A program made the translations under genes and the position numbers. A DNA stretch of 20,975 bases from JAKBEU01 sp036172095 (lineage in GTDB: Bacteria; Patescibacteriota; Microgenomatia; UBA1406; GWC2-37-13): positions 1 through 20,975 of the forward strand of contig JAVHSH010000008.1 in NCBI GenBank assembly GCA_036172095.1, in the 5' to 3' direction. Each line of letters begins with the position of its first letter. The stretch's first letter is position 1. Below are positions 14,743 through 20,975 of the stretch, piece by piece. The notes beneath the pieces are model-generated. The model searched no databases. It was not told where the DNA came from and saw only the letters and a program-made list of their open reading frames with translations.

Positions 14743-15804
14743 ATGCGCAAACTCATCCCCATCTTTCTTCTCACCTCAATAGTCTATTTTGCAATGATTT
14801 ATTTCAGTGCCTCAATCACCAACTTCGATGCAAAATCATACAATGTCATCGGCGTCCTCACATTGAATAATATATCTATTTATCCCGATCCCGCTATCAG
14901 TCGCCACCCTTATCTCCCCCTCTTCCTCTATCTGGAGGCGGGAACACAGGCTTTGTCCAAAGTCGCACACATTCCGCAGTTGACGCTTCTCAAATATCTT
15001 TTTACCCTCTTCCACATCTTCAGTATTTACTCAATATATGAACTTTCAAAAAAGAAAGCGAAAGTAGCATTGCTATATGCATTGAATCCTATTTCTCTCC
15101 TCATTATCGCGTTCCACGGACAGTTTGATATTATTCCGCTATCACTTATCTTATTTTCCTTCGTACAACTCCAAAAGAAAAAATATTCGCTGATTATGAT
15201 TCTTTTTGGTATAGCATTCGCGTTAAAAACGTGGCCGGCATTGTTTATCGCTCCCATACTGAAGCGTGTACCGAAAAAATTCTGGTTTTGGTTTCTAATC
15301 CCATCATTTACAGTGGTTATTGTATATATGATTCTGTTTAATACTTCGCTTTTTTCTATCGCACGCGTTCTGGCTGTCTATCAGGGAGTCGGTGGTATTT
15401 GGGGCTTTGGGAAAGTACTATCCCTGATATCGGCAAGTAAAATCGTTTTATTTGTATATAAACTTTTCTTTGTTGCTGGCATTTTATTCTATTCTTTCAA
15501 ATCAAAAAAAATATCGCCTATCGAAGATATGACAATGCTCATATTACTTTTCTTTAGCTTTACCCCTGGATTTGGAATCCAATGGTTTCTCTGGATTGTT
15601 CCCTCATTTTTTCTCTCAAAAAAACCACACATTTCATTGCTCTATATACCTCTCCTGATTACTCTTATGGTTGCCTATTTGTCTTGGATCCAAGGATCAG
15701 GAATATCTCAACAAATGGCCGCACTTGTTCTTATTGTTATTTATCCACTTACACCTATATATTTTCTTATTTCAAGAGGGTTTCCTAAAAAAAACTATTT
15801 ATGA
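14743..15804 (+). CDS. GT-C-type membrane glycosyltransferase
   Basis: A 353-residue polytopic protein with about nine or ten helices. The first helix is followed by an extracytoplasmic loop with TNFDAKSY (about 27-34), where the acidic residue D29 sits like the catalytic/metal-binding aspartate of GT-C enzymes. Further on come HPYLPLFLYLE, ALNPISLLIIAFHGQFDIIPLSL, typical of the GT87/PIG-M-like group, and LKTWPALFIAPI. Such enzymes transfer a sugar from a polyprenyl-phosphate donor to a lipid, glycan or protein outside the membrane. Donor and acceptor are unknown. It heads an operon with an SGNH hydrolase (4-bp ATGA overlap) and a secreted D,D-carboxypeptidase, so a role in surface-glycan or wall modification is likely. 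Confidence 0.75.
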   Translation: MRKLIPIFLLTSIVYFAMIYFSASITNFDAKSYNVIGVLTLNNISIYPDPAISRHPYLPLFLYLEAGTQALSKVAHIPQLTLLKYLFTLFHIFSIYSIYELSKKKAKVALLYALNPISLLIIAFHGQFDIIPLSLILFSFVQLQKKKYSLIMILFGIAFALKTWPALFIAPILKRVPKKFWFWFLIPSFTVVIVYMILFNTSLFSIARVLAVYQGVGGIWGFGKVLSLISASKIVLFVYKLFFVAGILFYSFKSKKISPIEDMTMLILLFFSFTPGFGIQWFLWIVPSFFLSKKPHISLLYIPLLITLMVAYLSWIQGSGISQQMAALVLIVIYPLTPIYFLISRGFPKKNYL

Positions 15805-16898
15805 AATATTCCTCAAAAGTGGTAAGAGTTTCTCTCGTCTTGATTTCTCTATTTCTTTTTTTTATTTGCTTAGAATTGGTATTACGGATGTTCTATGGAA
15901 AGTATGAATTAGCCTCTAATTGGACATCTCAAGAAGAGTTTACACCAGATTCACAACTTATATATGGGGGAGCAAAAAATAAAGACTTTGTTGATCGTAC
16001 GGATGAATATACTCAGCATGTTGTAACAAATTCGTTGGGATTTAGGGACAGAGAAATTCGAAAAAAAAAGAATAATACCCATAGAATTCTTGTTGTAGGT
16101 GACTCCTTTACATTTGGGCATGGAATTTCCTCGAATGATAAAACCTACCCAAGACAACTAGAAAAATATATTCAGGACAAGACTGATACTACACTTGAAA
16201 ACGTTGAAGTTTACAACCTGGGGATTCGTGGTTATTCTCCCGATCAAGAATATCGATATATCAAAAATATCATCAATTCTCTTGAACCAGATTTAGTCAT
16301 CTGGACATTAAACAATCCGGGCGATATATATAATACAATACATGTTTCTGGGTGGCCAACTCCATCCCTATACGATGTCAAAGGCGACCAATTAATACCA
16401 TTAGATGCACGGTTGAATTGGCTCTATTTTGGAAAATATGTAAAACTACATTCACCTCCATTTATTTATAAAAGTTATACATTCAATTTACTTGTTTATG
16501 CACTATCACAGATACAACTGTTCAGTAGAAAACCATATCTACCGATGGATAAAGCATTGGATTGGGCTATCGCAAAGCTTAGATTAGAATGTATGGATGT
16601 AAATAAACAATTCAAAAACAGATCGACACAGTTTGTTGTAGTGGTTCTTCCGTATCCTGAACAATTTCAAAAGGGACAGGTTTGGCAAACCCTCTCAAAA
16701 AAAGTAGACGTTCTGTTCATGGAATTGAGAAATAAAAAGATTGATATTATTAACGTTCAAAATGAAATGTCGAAAGATGAAATATTACATTGGAAGAGCT
16801 TCTATTTTGTTACAGACTATCATCCAAATGAGCGAGGTACTACTTTGTTTGCATCGATCGTTGGGCGTAGAATAATGAAATATCTTCCATTACACTAA
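15801..16898 (+). CDS. Membrane-anchored SGNH/GDSL-family hydrolase
   Basis: A 365-residue protein with one N-terminal signal-anchor helix (about 9-30) and an extracytoplasmic SGNH domain. Block I is VVGDSFTFGHG (98-108) with nucleophile S102. A YNLGIRGYSPDQE segment (138-150) comes next, and TLNNPGD (169-175) lies where the N-D block is expected. The C-terminal DYHPNERG (339-346) provides the D339/H341 pair. Related proteins add or remove acyl groups on exported polysaccharides or peptidoglycan. The start codon overlaps the previous stop as ATGA, which indicates translational coupling. The next gene begins 3 bp after its stop. Its codons look more AT-rich than those of the flanking genes. 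Confidence 0.8.
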   Translation: MKYSSKVVRVSLVLISLFLFFICLELVLRMFYGKYELASNWTSQEEFTPDSQLIYGGAKNKDFVDRTDEYTQHVVTNSLGFRDREIRKKKNNTHRILVVGDSFTFGHGISSNDKTYPRQLEKYIQDKTDTTLENVEVYNLGIRGYSPDQEYRYIKNIINSLEPDLVIWTLNNPGDIYNTIHVSGWPTPSLYDVKGDQLIPLDARLNWLYFGKYVKLHSPPFIYKSYTFNLLVYALSQIQLFSRKPYLPMDKALDWAIAKLRLECMDVNKQFKNRSTQFVVVVLPYPEQFQKGQVWQTLSKKVDVLFMELRNKKIDIINVQNEMSKDEILHWKSFYFVTDYHPNERGTTLFASIVGRRIMKYLPLH

Positions 16899-16901
16899 GG
16901 T

Positions 16902-17996
16902 ATGCCTAGTAAAACCCGCTATTACGTATTGCTCGTATCTGCTTTGGTTGGGGCATTTTTTCTTTCAAATATACTCATCGCAAATCTTTTTATTGGAGCC
17001 TCCCCACTTCCCGCTTGGACAGTCTTTGAATCGAAAGTGTCGATAACGCGCGACCAATTCCTTGCATCTGCCGGTAATATTCAGCAATCGATCCAACAAT
17101 TTATATCTTCAAGACAATGGACGGCACCTCCACAGACGCAAATCGTGCCGACGATTGCCCTTATTTCGTACAACCAAATGGGGTTTTTCGATAACGTGCC
17201 TGCGCCAACAGCCCCCTTAGCTCCAACTACTGCCCCCATCCCGACAGCCATCCCGATTATCCCAACTGAAATCCCACCAACCGATATCCCCATTCCGACA
17301 TCGATCATTATTCAACCAACCGCACCAAATTATCCAACAAACAAACCCACCATCAAACCTACAAAATCACCTCCTCCAACAAAAGTACCTACACCGACAA
17401 ATGCTCCGGCCCAGATCGATTTCCCGAAAGTCGTCGGAGACCCGCTCAAGCAAACATGGTACGGGAATGGTTCTCTCGCTTGTTATACGACGGAACGTTT
17501 CATCCAAGTCTATGCAAATGGTCTAACACCAAATGCATGCTATGCAAATATTCGTGCTGTAATGGACTCAAGTATTGTCTCAACGACGCTGCTTGGACGC
17601 TCCATTCAGGTCCATAAAAAGGCTCTTCCCGCATTTGAGGCAGTCTCAAAAACACTTGATCAATATAAAATAGATAGTTCGACATATAAATTTCCAAGTA
17701 AGACATATAAAATCAAGAATGTTGGAGCATATATTTTTAGATGTAATGTAAATGCAAGTACCACTCAGGATACATGTTCAACTGGCTGTAAGCTTTCCCC
17801 ACATGCTTTTGGCATTGGTGTTGATATCAATTACGAAGAAAATTGCAATGGGTGTAAAAATTTTGATATGCCGAAGGAAATCTCAGACACATTTGAAGTG
17901 TATGGATTTCGTTGGGGTGGCCATTATCCTCTCCTTGGTTCCTACATTGACCCCATGCATTTTGAGTATATGAAAGATTTGTGTGAGGGAATATAA
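16902..17996 (+). CDS. Secreted M15-family (VanY-like) D-alanyl-D-alanine carboxypeptidase
   Basis: A 364-residue protein. It has an N-terminal signal-anchor helix (7-31), a short stalk, a Pro/Thr-rich linker (about 100-170) probably spanning the envelope, and a C-terminal peptidase domain (about 180-364). Zn ligands by family pattern are H301 and D308 in SPHAFGIGVDIN and H353 in DPMHFEY. WGGHYP (338-343) is the usual partner motif. Such enzymes trim the terminal D-Ala of stem peptides, so they act on the product of the MurF/Ddl pathway encoded in the same window. Eight cysteines lie in the outer domain (194, 213, 281, 292, 296, 315, 318, 361), suggesting disulfides. The gene starts 3 bp after the SGNH stop. 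Confidence 0.85.
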   Translation: MPSKTRYYVLLVSALVGAFFLSNILIANLFIGASPLPAWTVFESKVSITRDQFLASAGNIQQSIQQFISSRQWTAPPQTQIVPTIALISYNQMGFFDNVPAPTAPLAPTTAPIPTAIPIIPTEIPPTDIPIPTSIIIQPTAPNYPTNKPTIKPTKSPPPTKVPTPTNAPAQIDFPKVVGDPLKQTWYGNGSLACYTTERFIQVYANGLTPNACYANIRAVMDSSIVSTTLLGRSIQVHKKALPAFEAVSKTLDQYKIDSSTYKFPSKTYKIKNVGAYIFRCNVNASTTQDTCSTGCKLSPHAFGIGVDINYEENCNGCKNFDMPKEISDTFEVYGFRWGGHYPLLGSYIDPMHFEYMKDLCEGI

Positions 17997-18057
17997 ATAC
18001 TTAGTAAATAGACCTTATTTTTCATACTATATTTTATTTATACGGCTAATTTATCTC

Positions 18058-18086
18058 TTGACATTGTCATATATATATCTTATAGT
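18058..18086 (+). promoter_or_regulatory. Near-consensus promoter with an overlapping palindrome, upstream of the frameshifted gene
   Basis: TTGACA (18058-18063), 17-bp spacer, TATAGT (18081-18086; 5 of 6). The -10 ends exactly 7 nt before the ATG at 18093, so the mRNA is predicted to be leaderless. TGACA-T-TGTCA (18059-18069), an 11-bp palindrome, overlaps the -35 and may be an operator. Confidence 0.75.
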
Positions 18087-18092
18087 ATAACT

Positions 18093-18787
18093 ATGAAACT
18101 AAATGAATCCACTACTTTTAAAGGAAATCCAAGAGCACATATGAACGAATGGGTGAAACATGAGTTGAAATTTTTTCCAGGCGTTCAAAAACTAGATAAG
18201 CTTCTTTTCAGACAAGCTTTGCACAGATCCCCGATGATGTTGTAATTCTCCCATATGACTCTCGCACAAACGACATAATTGAGGTGGAAAAGCCATTTGG
18301 AGATACCAACTCTGCTCGTCACTCAAATGTACGGGTAGATATGGCTAGTAGATATAATCCAGGAAGAAGCATATCCTTCACTGCGGCAACTGAAACAAAA
18401 CCAGCTGAAGTGATCCAAACTGGTACGCGTAAAAATGGAATCACAGTTGCAACAAGATCAACAATCGATGTTGACAAAACAGGAGAAAAGCCAAGAGGTG
18501 TTGCTCAACTTCAGCACATTCTCCTTGCAACGGAAAATGATGACGAGATAGTACAAATTAAACTGAGAATGGATCCTGATAAAAAGCAGGTGTGGTATAC
18601 CCTCTCAAAACTTGACAACACCACAAAAGAAACCGTAAATATTCATCTTGAAGAGCTTCAAAAAGATGAAGTACAAGAAAAAATCTACTATATCAGTGCT
18701 ACAATAAACGGTGAAGATGTCCTCCTCCCCGTTCCTGAGTCTCTCATCCCTATGGAAAAGTTCCCTGAACAGAAAAAAACGGTATAA
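18093..18787 (+). pseudogene. Frameshifted gene of unknown function
   Basis: The ATG at 18093 opens a frame (MKLNESTTFKGNPRAHMNEW...) that stops at TAA 18243-18245 after 50 codons. The adjacent frame, open from 18200, runs to the stop at 18785-18787 and reads naturally across the junction (PDDVVILPYDSRTNDIIEVE). Restoring one C in the run CCCC at 18229-18232 would join both parts into one protein of about 231 residues. The product would be soluble, with a Lys/Asp/Glu-rich C-terminal half of probable beta structure. No family is recognised. The promoter is excellent, so either the break is recent or it is a homopolymer error in the assembly. If genuine, the GTG at 18284 could restart a 167-residue fragment. 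The PP2C gene follows after 29 bp. Confidence 0.6.
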
Positions 18788-18804
18788 GTTGTTACTTTTT
18801 TGTC

Positions 18805-18810
18805 TATAAT
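18805..18810 (+). promoter_or_regulatory. -10 element of the PP2C gene
   Basis: A perfect TATAAT ends exactly 7 nt before the ATG at 18817. No good -35 is seen. It fits the leaderless pattern and would allow the phosphatase to be expressed independently of the frameshifted gene. Confidence 0.55.
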
Positions 18811-18816
18811 GAATAC

Positions 18817-20112
18817 ATGGCAGTAGAATTAGCAACTCATTTACAAGGGGTAAAACTTCAACTAACACTTGGTATGGAAGGTCAACAACAATCTAGACAA
18901 GAACGCGGGTTTATTGCATATAAACTTGGAGGAATTGGCGGGTTTGAGAATCGTGATAACCTAAGATTAAATGATTATGAATCTTTTCTAAAGCTATACG
19001 ATACTCCTGAGGTATATTGGAGATCTGTGATGCGATTTGTATATCTGGGGGATGCACTTGGAGTTCAATCCCCTACTCAATATAGTGATTTTGATCAAAA
19101 AAGATCAGAATATTCACAATCTCTGCAACGTCTTGGAGAGAAGACATTTGGAAAGAAAAAATGGATTCAGTTTGTACAAGAACATGGTACAAATTTTGTT
19201 CAACCTGTCACAGAATCATCAACAACGACTTCGAAAGGTGAGGAAAACGAGGATAATTATATGAGTCCGATTATTTATGATACGGGAAGCCATCATATGT
19301 CTATAGCTATCGGCGCATTCGATGGAGTTGGAGGAGAGAAAGGTGGTCAAATGGCATCAAGTATAGCTTCGTTCGAAGGGCATGGAACACTTGAAATGTA
19401 TACCGCAGGAGAACAGGAATTTTCTTCATCGATTGGTCAGTTGATCCAACGATCAAGAACTAAAATGGAAAAATGGCAATCAGAGTACCCAACAATGGGC
19501 ACCACCTTTGCGATTGCAGCGCTTGACGAAAGAGATAAAACATTAAAAACAGCGCACGGTGGTGATAGCAAAGTGATGATTGTCGATGAAAAAGGTGAGG
19601 TTACGTTTCTCACCAGGGATCACAACCTTGCTCATGCAGATTTTCGCGCCAACAGATTATCACCAACTGATTATTACGAAATTACTCAGATTCTTGATAC
19701 CGCCACATCAGAAGCTGATATTCCTCAACGTTTTAGAAAGTATTGGTACAATCTTACCACTAAAAAGCAGCATGATGAAGAAAAAATTCCAAACACAGGA
19801 AGACGTGTAATTACTTATGCGATTCGTGGAAACCAACATAATCAACCAATTCAACTGGGCGAAGATTATATTCAATCTCATACAATTCAGGACAATTGGG
19901 TTGCCGCTGTCGCGCTTACTGACGGCGTTACAGACAATCTAACGCCACATGAAATTTCTGTTGGGATGCGAGCTCAAGAGCTTGCAACTGGAAAAATAAC
20001 TCTCAAAGAGAGTCTTGACTCCCTTACTGAATATGCCAAGCGAAAATCAAACGAGGGATCATTCCGGTCGAAGCCTGACGCAGGAATAACAGCCACTGGA
20101 TTCCTATTTTAG
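18817..20112 (+). CDS. PP2C-type (PPM) serine/threonine phosphatase with a novel N-terminal region
   Basis: A 431-residue protein. The C-terminal ~270 residues carry PPM motifs: AFDGVGGEKGG (167-177, metal-binding D169), MGTTFAIAAL (227-236), AHGGDSKVMIVD (247-258), FLTRDHNLA (264-272) and VALTDGVTDNLTPHEI (365-380, D369). The last motif, usually D-D/N-x-T, is DAGIT (421-425), with the first Asp kept. These enzymes are Mg/Mn-dependent phosphatases of Ser/Thr phosphoproteins. Residues 1-150 do not resemble a domain I know and begin with a hydrophobic beta-like KLQLTLGMEG. An insert (about 285-345) sits between motifs. No membrane segment is present. No partner kinase of the Hanks type is in the window. 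Confidence 0.85.
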   Translation: MAVELATHLQGVKLQLTLGMEGQQQSRQERGFIAYKLGGIGGFENRDNLRLNDYESFLKLYDTPEVYWRSVMRFVYLGDALGVQSPTQYSDFDQKRSEYSQSLQRLGEKTFGKKKWIQFVQEHGTNFVQPVTESSTTTSKGEENEDNYMSPIIYDTGSHHMSIAIGAFDGVGGEKGGQMASSIASFEGHGTLEMYTAGEQEFSSSIGQLIQRSRTKMEKWQSEYPTMGTTFAIAALDERDKTLKTAHGGDSKVMIVDEKGEVTFLTRDHNLAHADFRANRLSPTDYYEITQILDTATSEADIPQRFRKYWYNLTTKKQHDEEKIPNTGRRVITYAIRGNQHNQPIQLGEDYIQSHTIQDNWVAAVALTDGVTDNLTPHEISVGMRAQELATGKITLKESLDSLTEYAKRKSNEGSFRSKPDAGITATGFLF

Positions 20113-20137
20113 TAGCTATTCTTTCCCCATAATCAGC

Positions 20138-20170
20138 TATAATATCTCATTATAAAACTCTCAATCGGTA
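20138..20170 (+). repeat. Promoter-plus-start repeat, copy A (start codon lost)
   Basis: TATAAT (20138-20143) is followed 9 nt later by ATAAAACTC and a 16-bp stretch (20155-20170) identical to copy B. Where copy B has ATG, this copy has ATA (20152-20154). The frame would read IKLSIGTDGILLDN and then run into the opposite-strand gene. It is probably the decayed 5' end of a duplicated gene. TATAAT-ATCTC-ATTATA is also a perfect 6-bp inverted repeat. Confidence 0.55.
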
Positions 20171-20204
20171 CAGATGGAATACTGCTAGATAATATAATTT
20201 CTTA

Positions 20205-20798
20205 TTACATTAGGATTTGTAAGTCTCTTTCACGAAACCAGTCGGTCGGCCACCCACGACTCATACCACCCTCGTTAAATCCCCCCACTAATATTGAGAG
20301 TGCTGTGCCTTCCTCTAAGTTAAGTGGATCAAGTATTTCGTGACCTTGTTTAAGTCCAGTTCCAACCTGTAATATGACTAGTGGTAGCCCAATTGGATTA
20401 TCTTTAAATTTTTGTCCAACAAGGCGGCCTCTGTGTATAATTTCACCCCCATCTTTGTTTCTAACAGTAAAATATTGAGAGCCATCTGTTTCTACACCAA
20501 GTTCACTAGAATATCCTTCTCTATAGTTCCTATGATCCCTAGGAGGTTCAGCAGGCATAACGTATGTGTGTACGGATCTTGTATTTATTCCCGCCACTTT
20601 TGGACCTGTAAATTCAGGCCATTGTTTTTGAGCTTTTTGAACCATCCAGTGTGCATTTAACATGCTGAAGGCAGGCTGAAGTCCTTCTACAGGGATACTA
20701 TTTATTAAAATATGATGCGGTAGTATCTTTAGAACAATATTGTCTGGCCCAAAACGTGATTCCTCGATTGCTGCTGGGGTACGTACAACTACAGCCAT
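20205..20798 (-). CDS. Hypothetical protein, 197 residues
   Basis: Not recognised. It begins MAVVVRTPAAIEESRFGPDN, has no signal peptide or membrane helix, and looks like a globular cytoplasmic protein with mixed beta strands (IVLKILPHHILINSIPV, LPLVILQVGTGL, ALSILVGGF). The C-terminus is Trp/Arg-rich (GWPTDWFRERDLQ). An extended -10 (TGATATAAT at 20838-20830), with TTGAAT 16 bp further upstream, predicts a start near 20823 and a leader of about 25 nt without a Shine-Dalgarno. The first ten bases of its CDS nearly match those of the PP2C gene (ATGGCWGTAG). It lies between two direct repeats (20138-20170 and 20935-20967), so it may have been inserted or duplicated with them. Confidence 0.6.
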   Translation of the reverse strand: MAVVVRTPAAIEESRFGPDNIVLKILPHHILINSIPVEGLQPAFSMLNAHWMVQKAQKQWPEFTGPKVAGINTRSVHTYVMPAEPPRDHRNYREGYSSELGVETDGSQYFTVRNKDGGEIIHRGRLVGQKFKDNPIGLPLVILQVGTGLKQGHEILDPLNLEEGTALSILVGGFNEGGMSRGWPTDWFRERDLQILM

Positions 20799-20829
20799 AT
20801 ATATTATTTACAAAGACTTATAATATATT

Positions 20830-20860
20830 ATTATATCATATATACTGAATTATTCAACCT
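20830..20860 (-). promoter_or_regulatory. Extended -10 promoter for the 197-residue hypothetical gene
   Basis: The minus strand has TTGAAT, a 16-bp spacer and TGATATAAT (the TGn extension plus perfect TATAAT at 20835-20830). The surroundings are very AT-rich, but the extended element is exact. Confidence 0.5.
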
Positions 20861-20934
20861 ATATTTATTATTTTTATTTAGGCCTATAGCTACAAGCATG
20901 CCTAATTACGTGAATATATTTTCCCTGCTCTTAA

Positions 20935-20967
20935 TATAATGGTTCATCATGAAACTCTCAATCGGTA
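20935..20967 (+). repeat. Promoter-plus-start repeat, copy B (intact ATG)
   Basis: TATAAT (20935-20940) and, 9 nt later, ATGAAACTC match copy A at 28 of 33 positions. The 16 bp AAACTCTCAATCGGTA (20952-20967) are identical. The frame from the ATG at 20949 reads MKLSIGME and then meets TGA at 20973-20975, the last bases of the window. Whether this is a micro-ORF, a broken copy, or a gene starting further on cannot be told here. Confidence 0.6.
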
Positions 20968-20975
20968 TGGAGTGA

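Noticed and set aside
17199..17410. Tandem DNA repeat in the P/T-rich coding segment of the M15 gene
   Set aside because: The repetition comes from Pro/Thr-rich linker codons. The units are not of constant length at DNA level.
18225..18245. Programmed -1 ribosomal frameshift site in the unknown gene
   Set aside because: CCCC is not a canonical slippery heptamer in the reading frame and no downstream stem-loop is evident. A simple indel explains it better.
1..20975. CRISPR array, prophage or insertion sequence
   Set aside because: No regularly spaced identical repeats, no transposase or integrase, and no phage structural genes. The PF04020 'holin' name alone is not evidence for phage.

Overview
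This 21-kb window looks like a chromosomal segment of a Candidate Phyla Radiation (Patescibacteria) bacterium, probably from the Microgenomates side. The basis is indirect: short intergenic gaps, AT-rich spacers, a MurF with an N-terminal membrane domain, P/T-rich secreted proteins, few Shine-Dalgarno sites and UGA used as a normal stop. No rRNA or other direct taxonomic marker is present, so the assignment is an inference.

Layout. 1-60 is the 5' part of a tRNA-His on the minus strand. 158-1782 holds a small 4-TM PF04020 protein, a PfkB-type kinase and a SHOCT-domain membrane protein. 1849-9454 is a run of minus-strand genes. In transcription order they encode a PQ-loop-like 7-TM protein, an alpha/beta hydrolase, MurF, D-Ala-D-Ala ligase, a degenerate histidine-kinase-like protein, PurB and PurA. 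They combine late cytoplasmic peptidoglycan precursor synthesis with the two steps from IMP to AMP. hflX runs divergently on the plus strand (9485-10603). The gene-poor stretch 10604-11021 carries degenerate heptanucleotide repeats and a candidate minus-strand ncRNA. Then come a TrmB-type regulator, a divergent EamA/DMT transporter, and glutamine synthetase converging on the transporter with a 1-bp gap. 14743-17996 is a tight plus-strand cell-envelope operon: GT-C glycosyltransferase, SGNH hydrolase and secreted M15 D,D-carboxypeptidase. 18058-20975 is an accessory-looking end with a frameshifted unknown gene, a PP2C-type phosphatase with an unfamiliar N-terminal region, an unknown minus-strand gene, and a direct repeat of a promoter plus start region flanking that gene.

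The strongest cross-window signal concerns transcription and translation starts. For many genes a good -10 element, in several cases with TTGACA exactly 17 bp upstream, ends 6 to 10 nt before the start codon. Transcription would then begin at or next to the start codon, giving leaderless mRNAs. This also corrects several over-long N-termini. Internal operon genes instead use an SD (AGGAGG for the histidine-kinase-like gene) or overlap and coupling.

The best candidates for something undescribed are the heptad-repeat transcript (about 10616-10978), the kinase-like gene between ddl and purB, and the 18-21 kb cluster.
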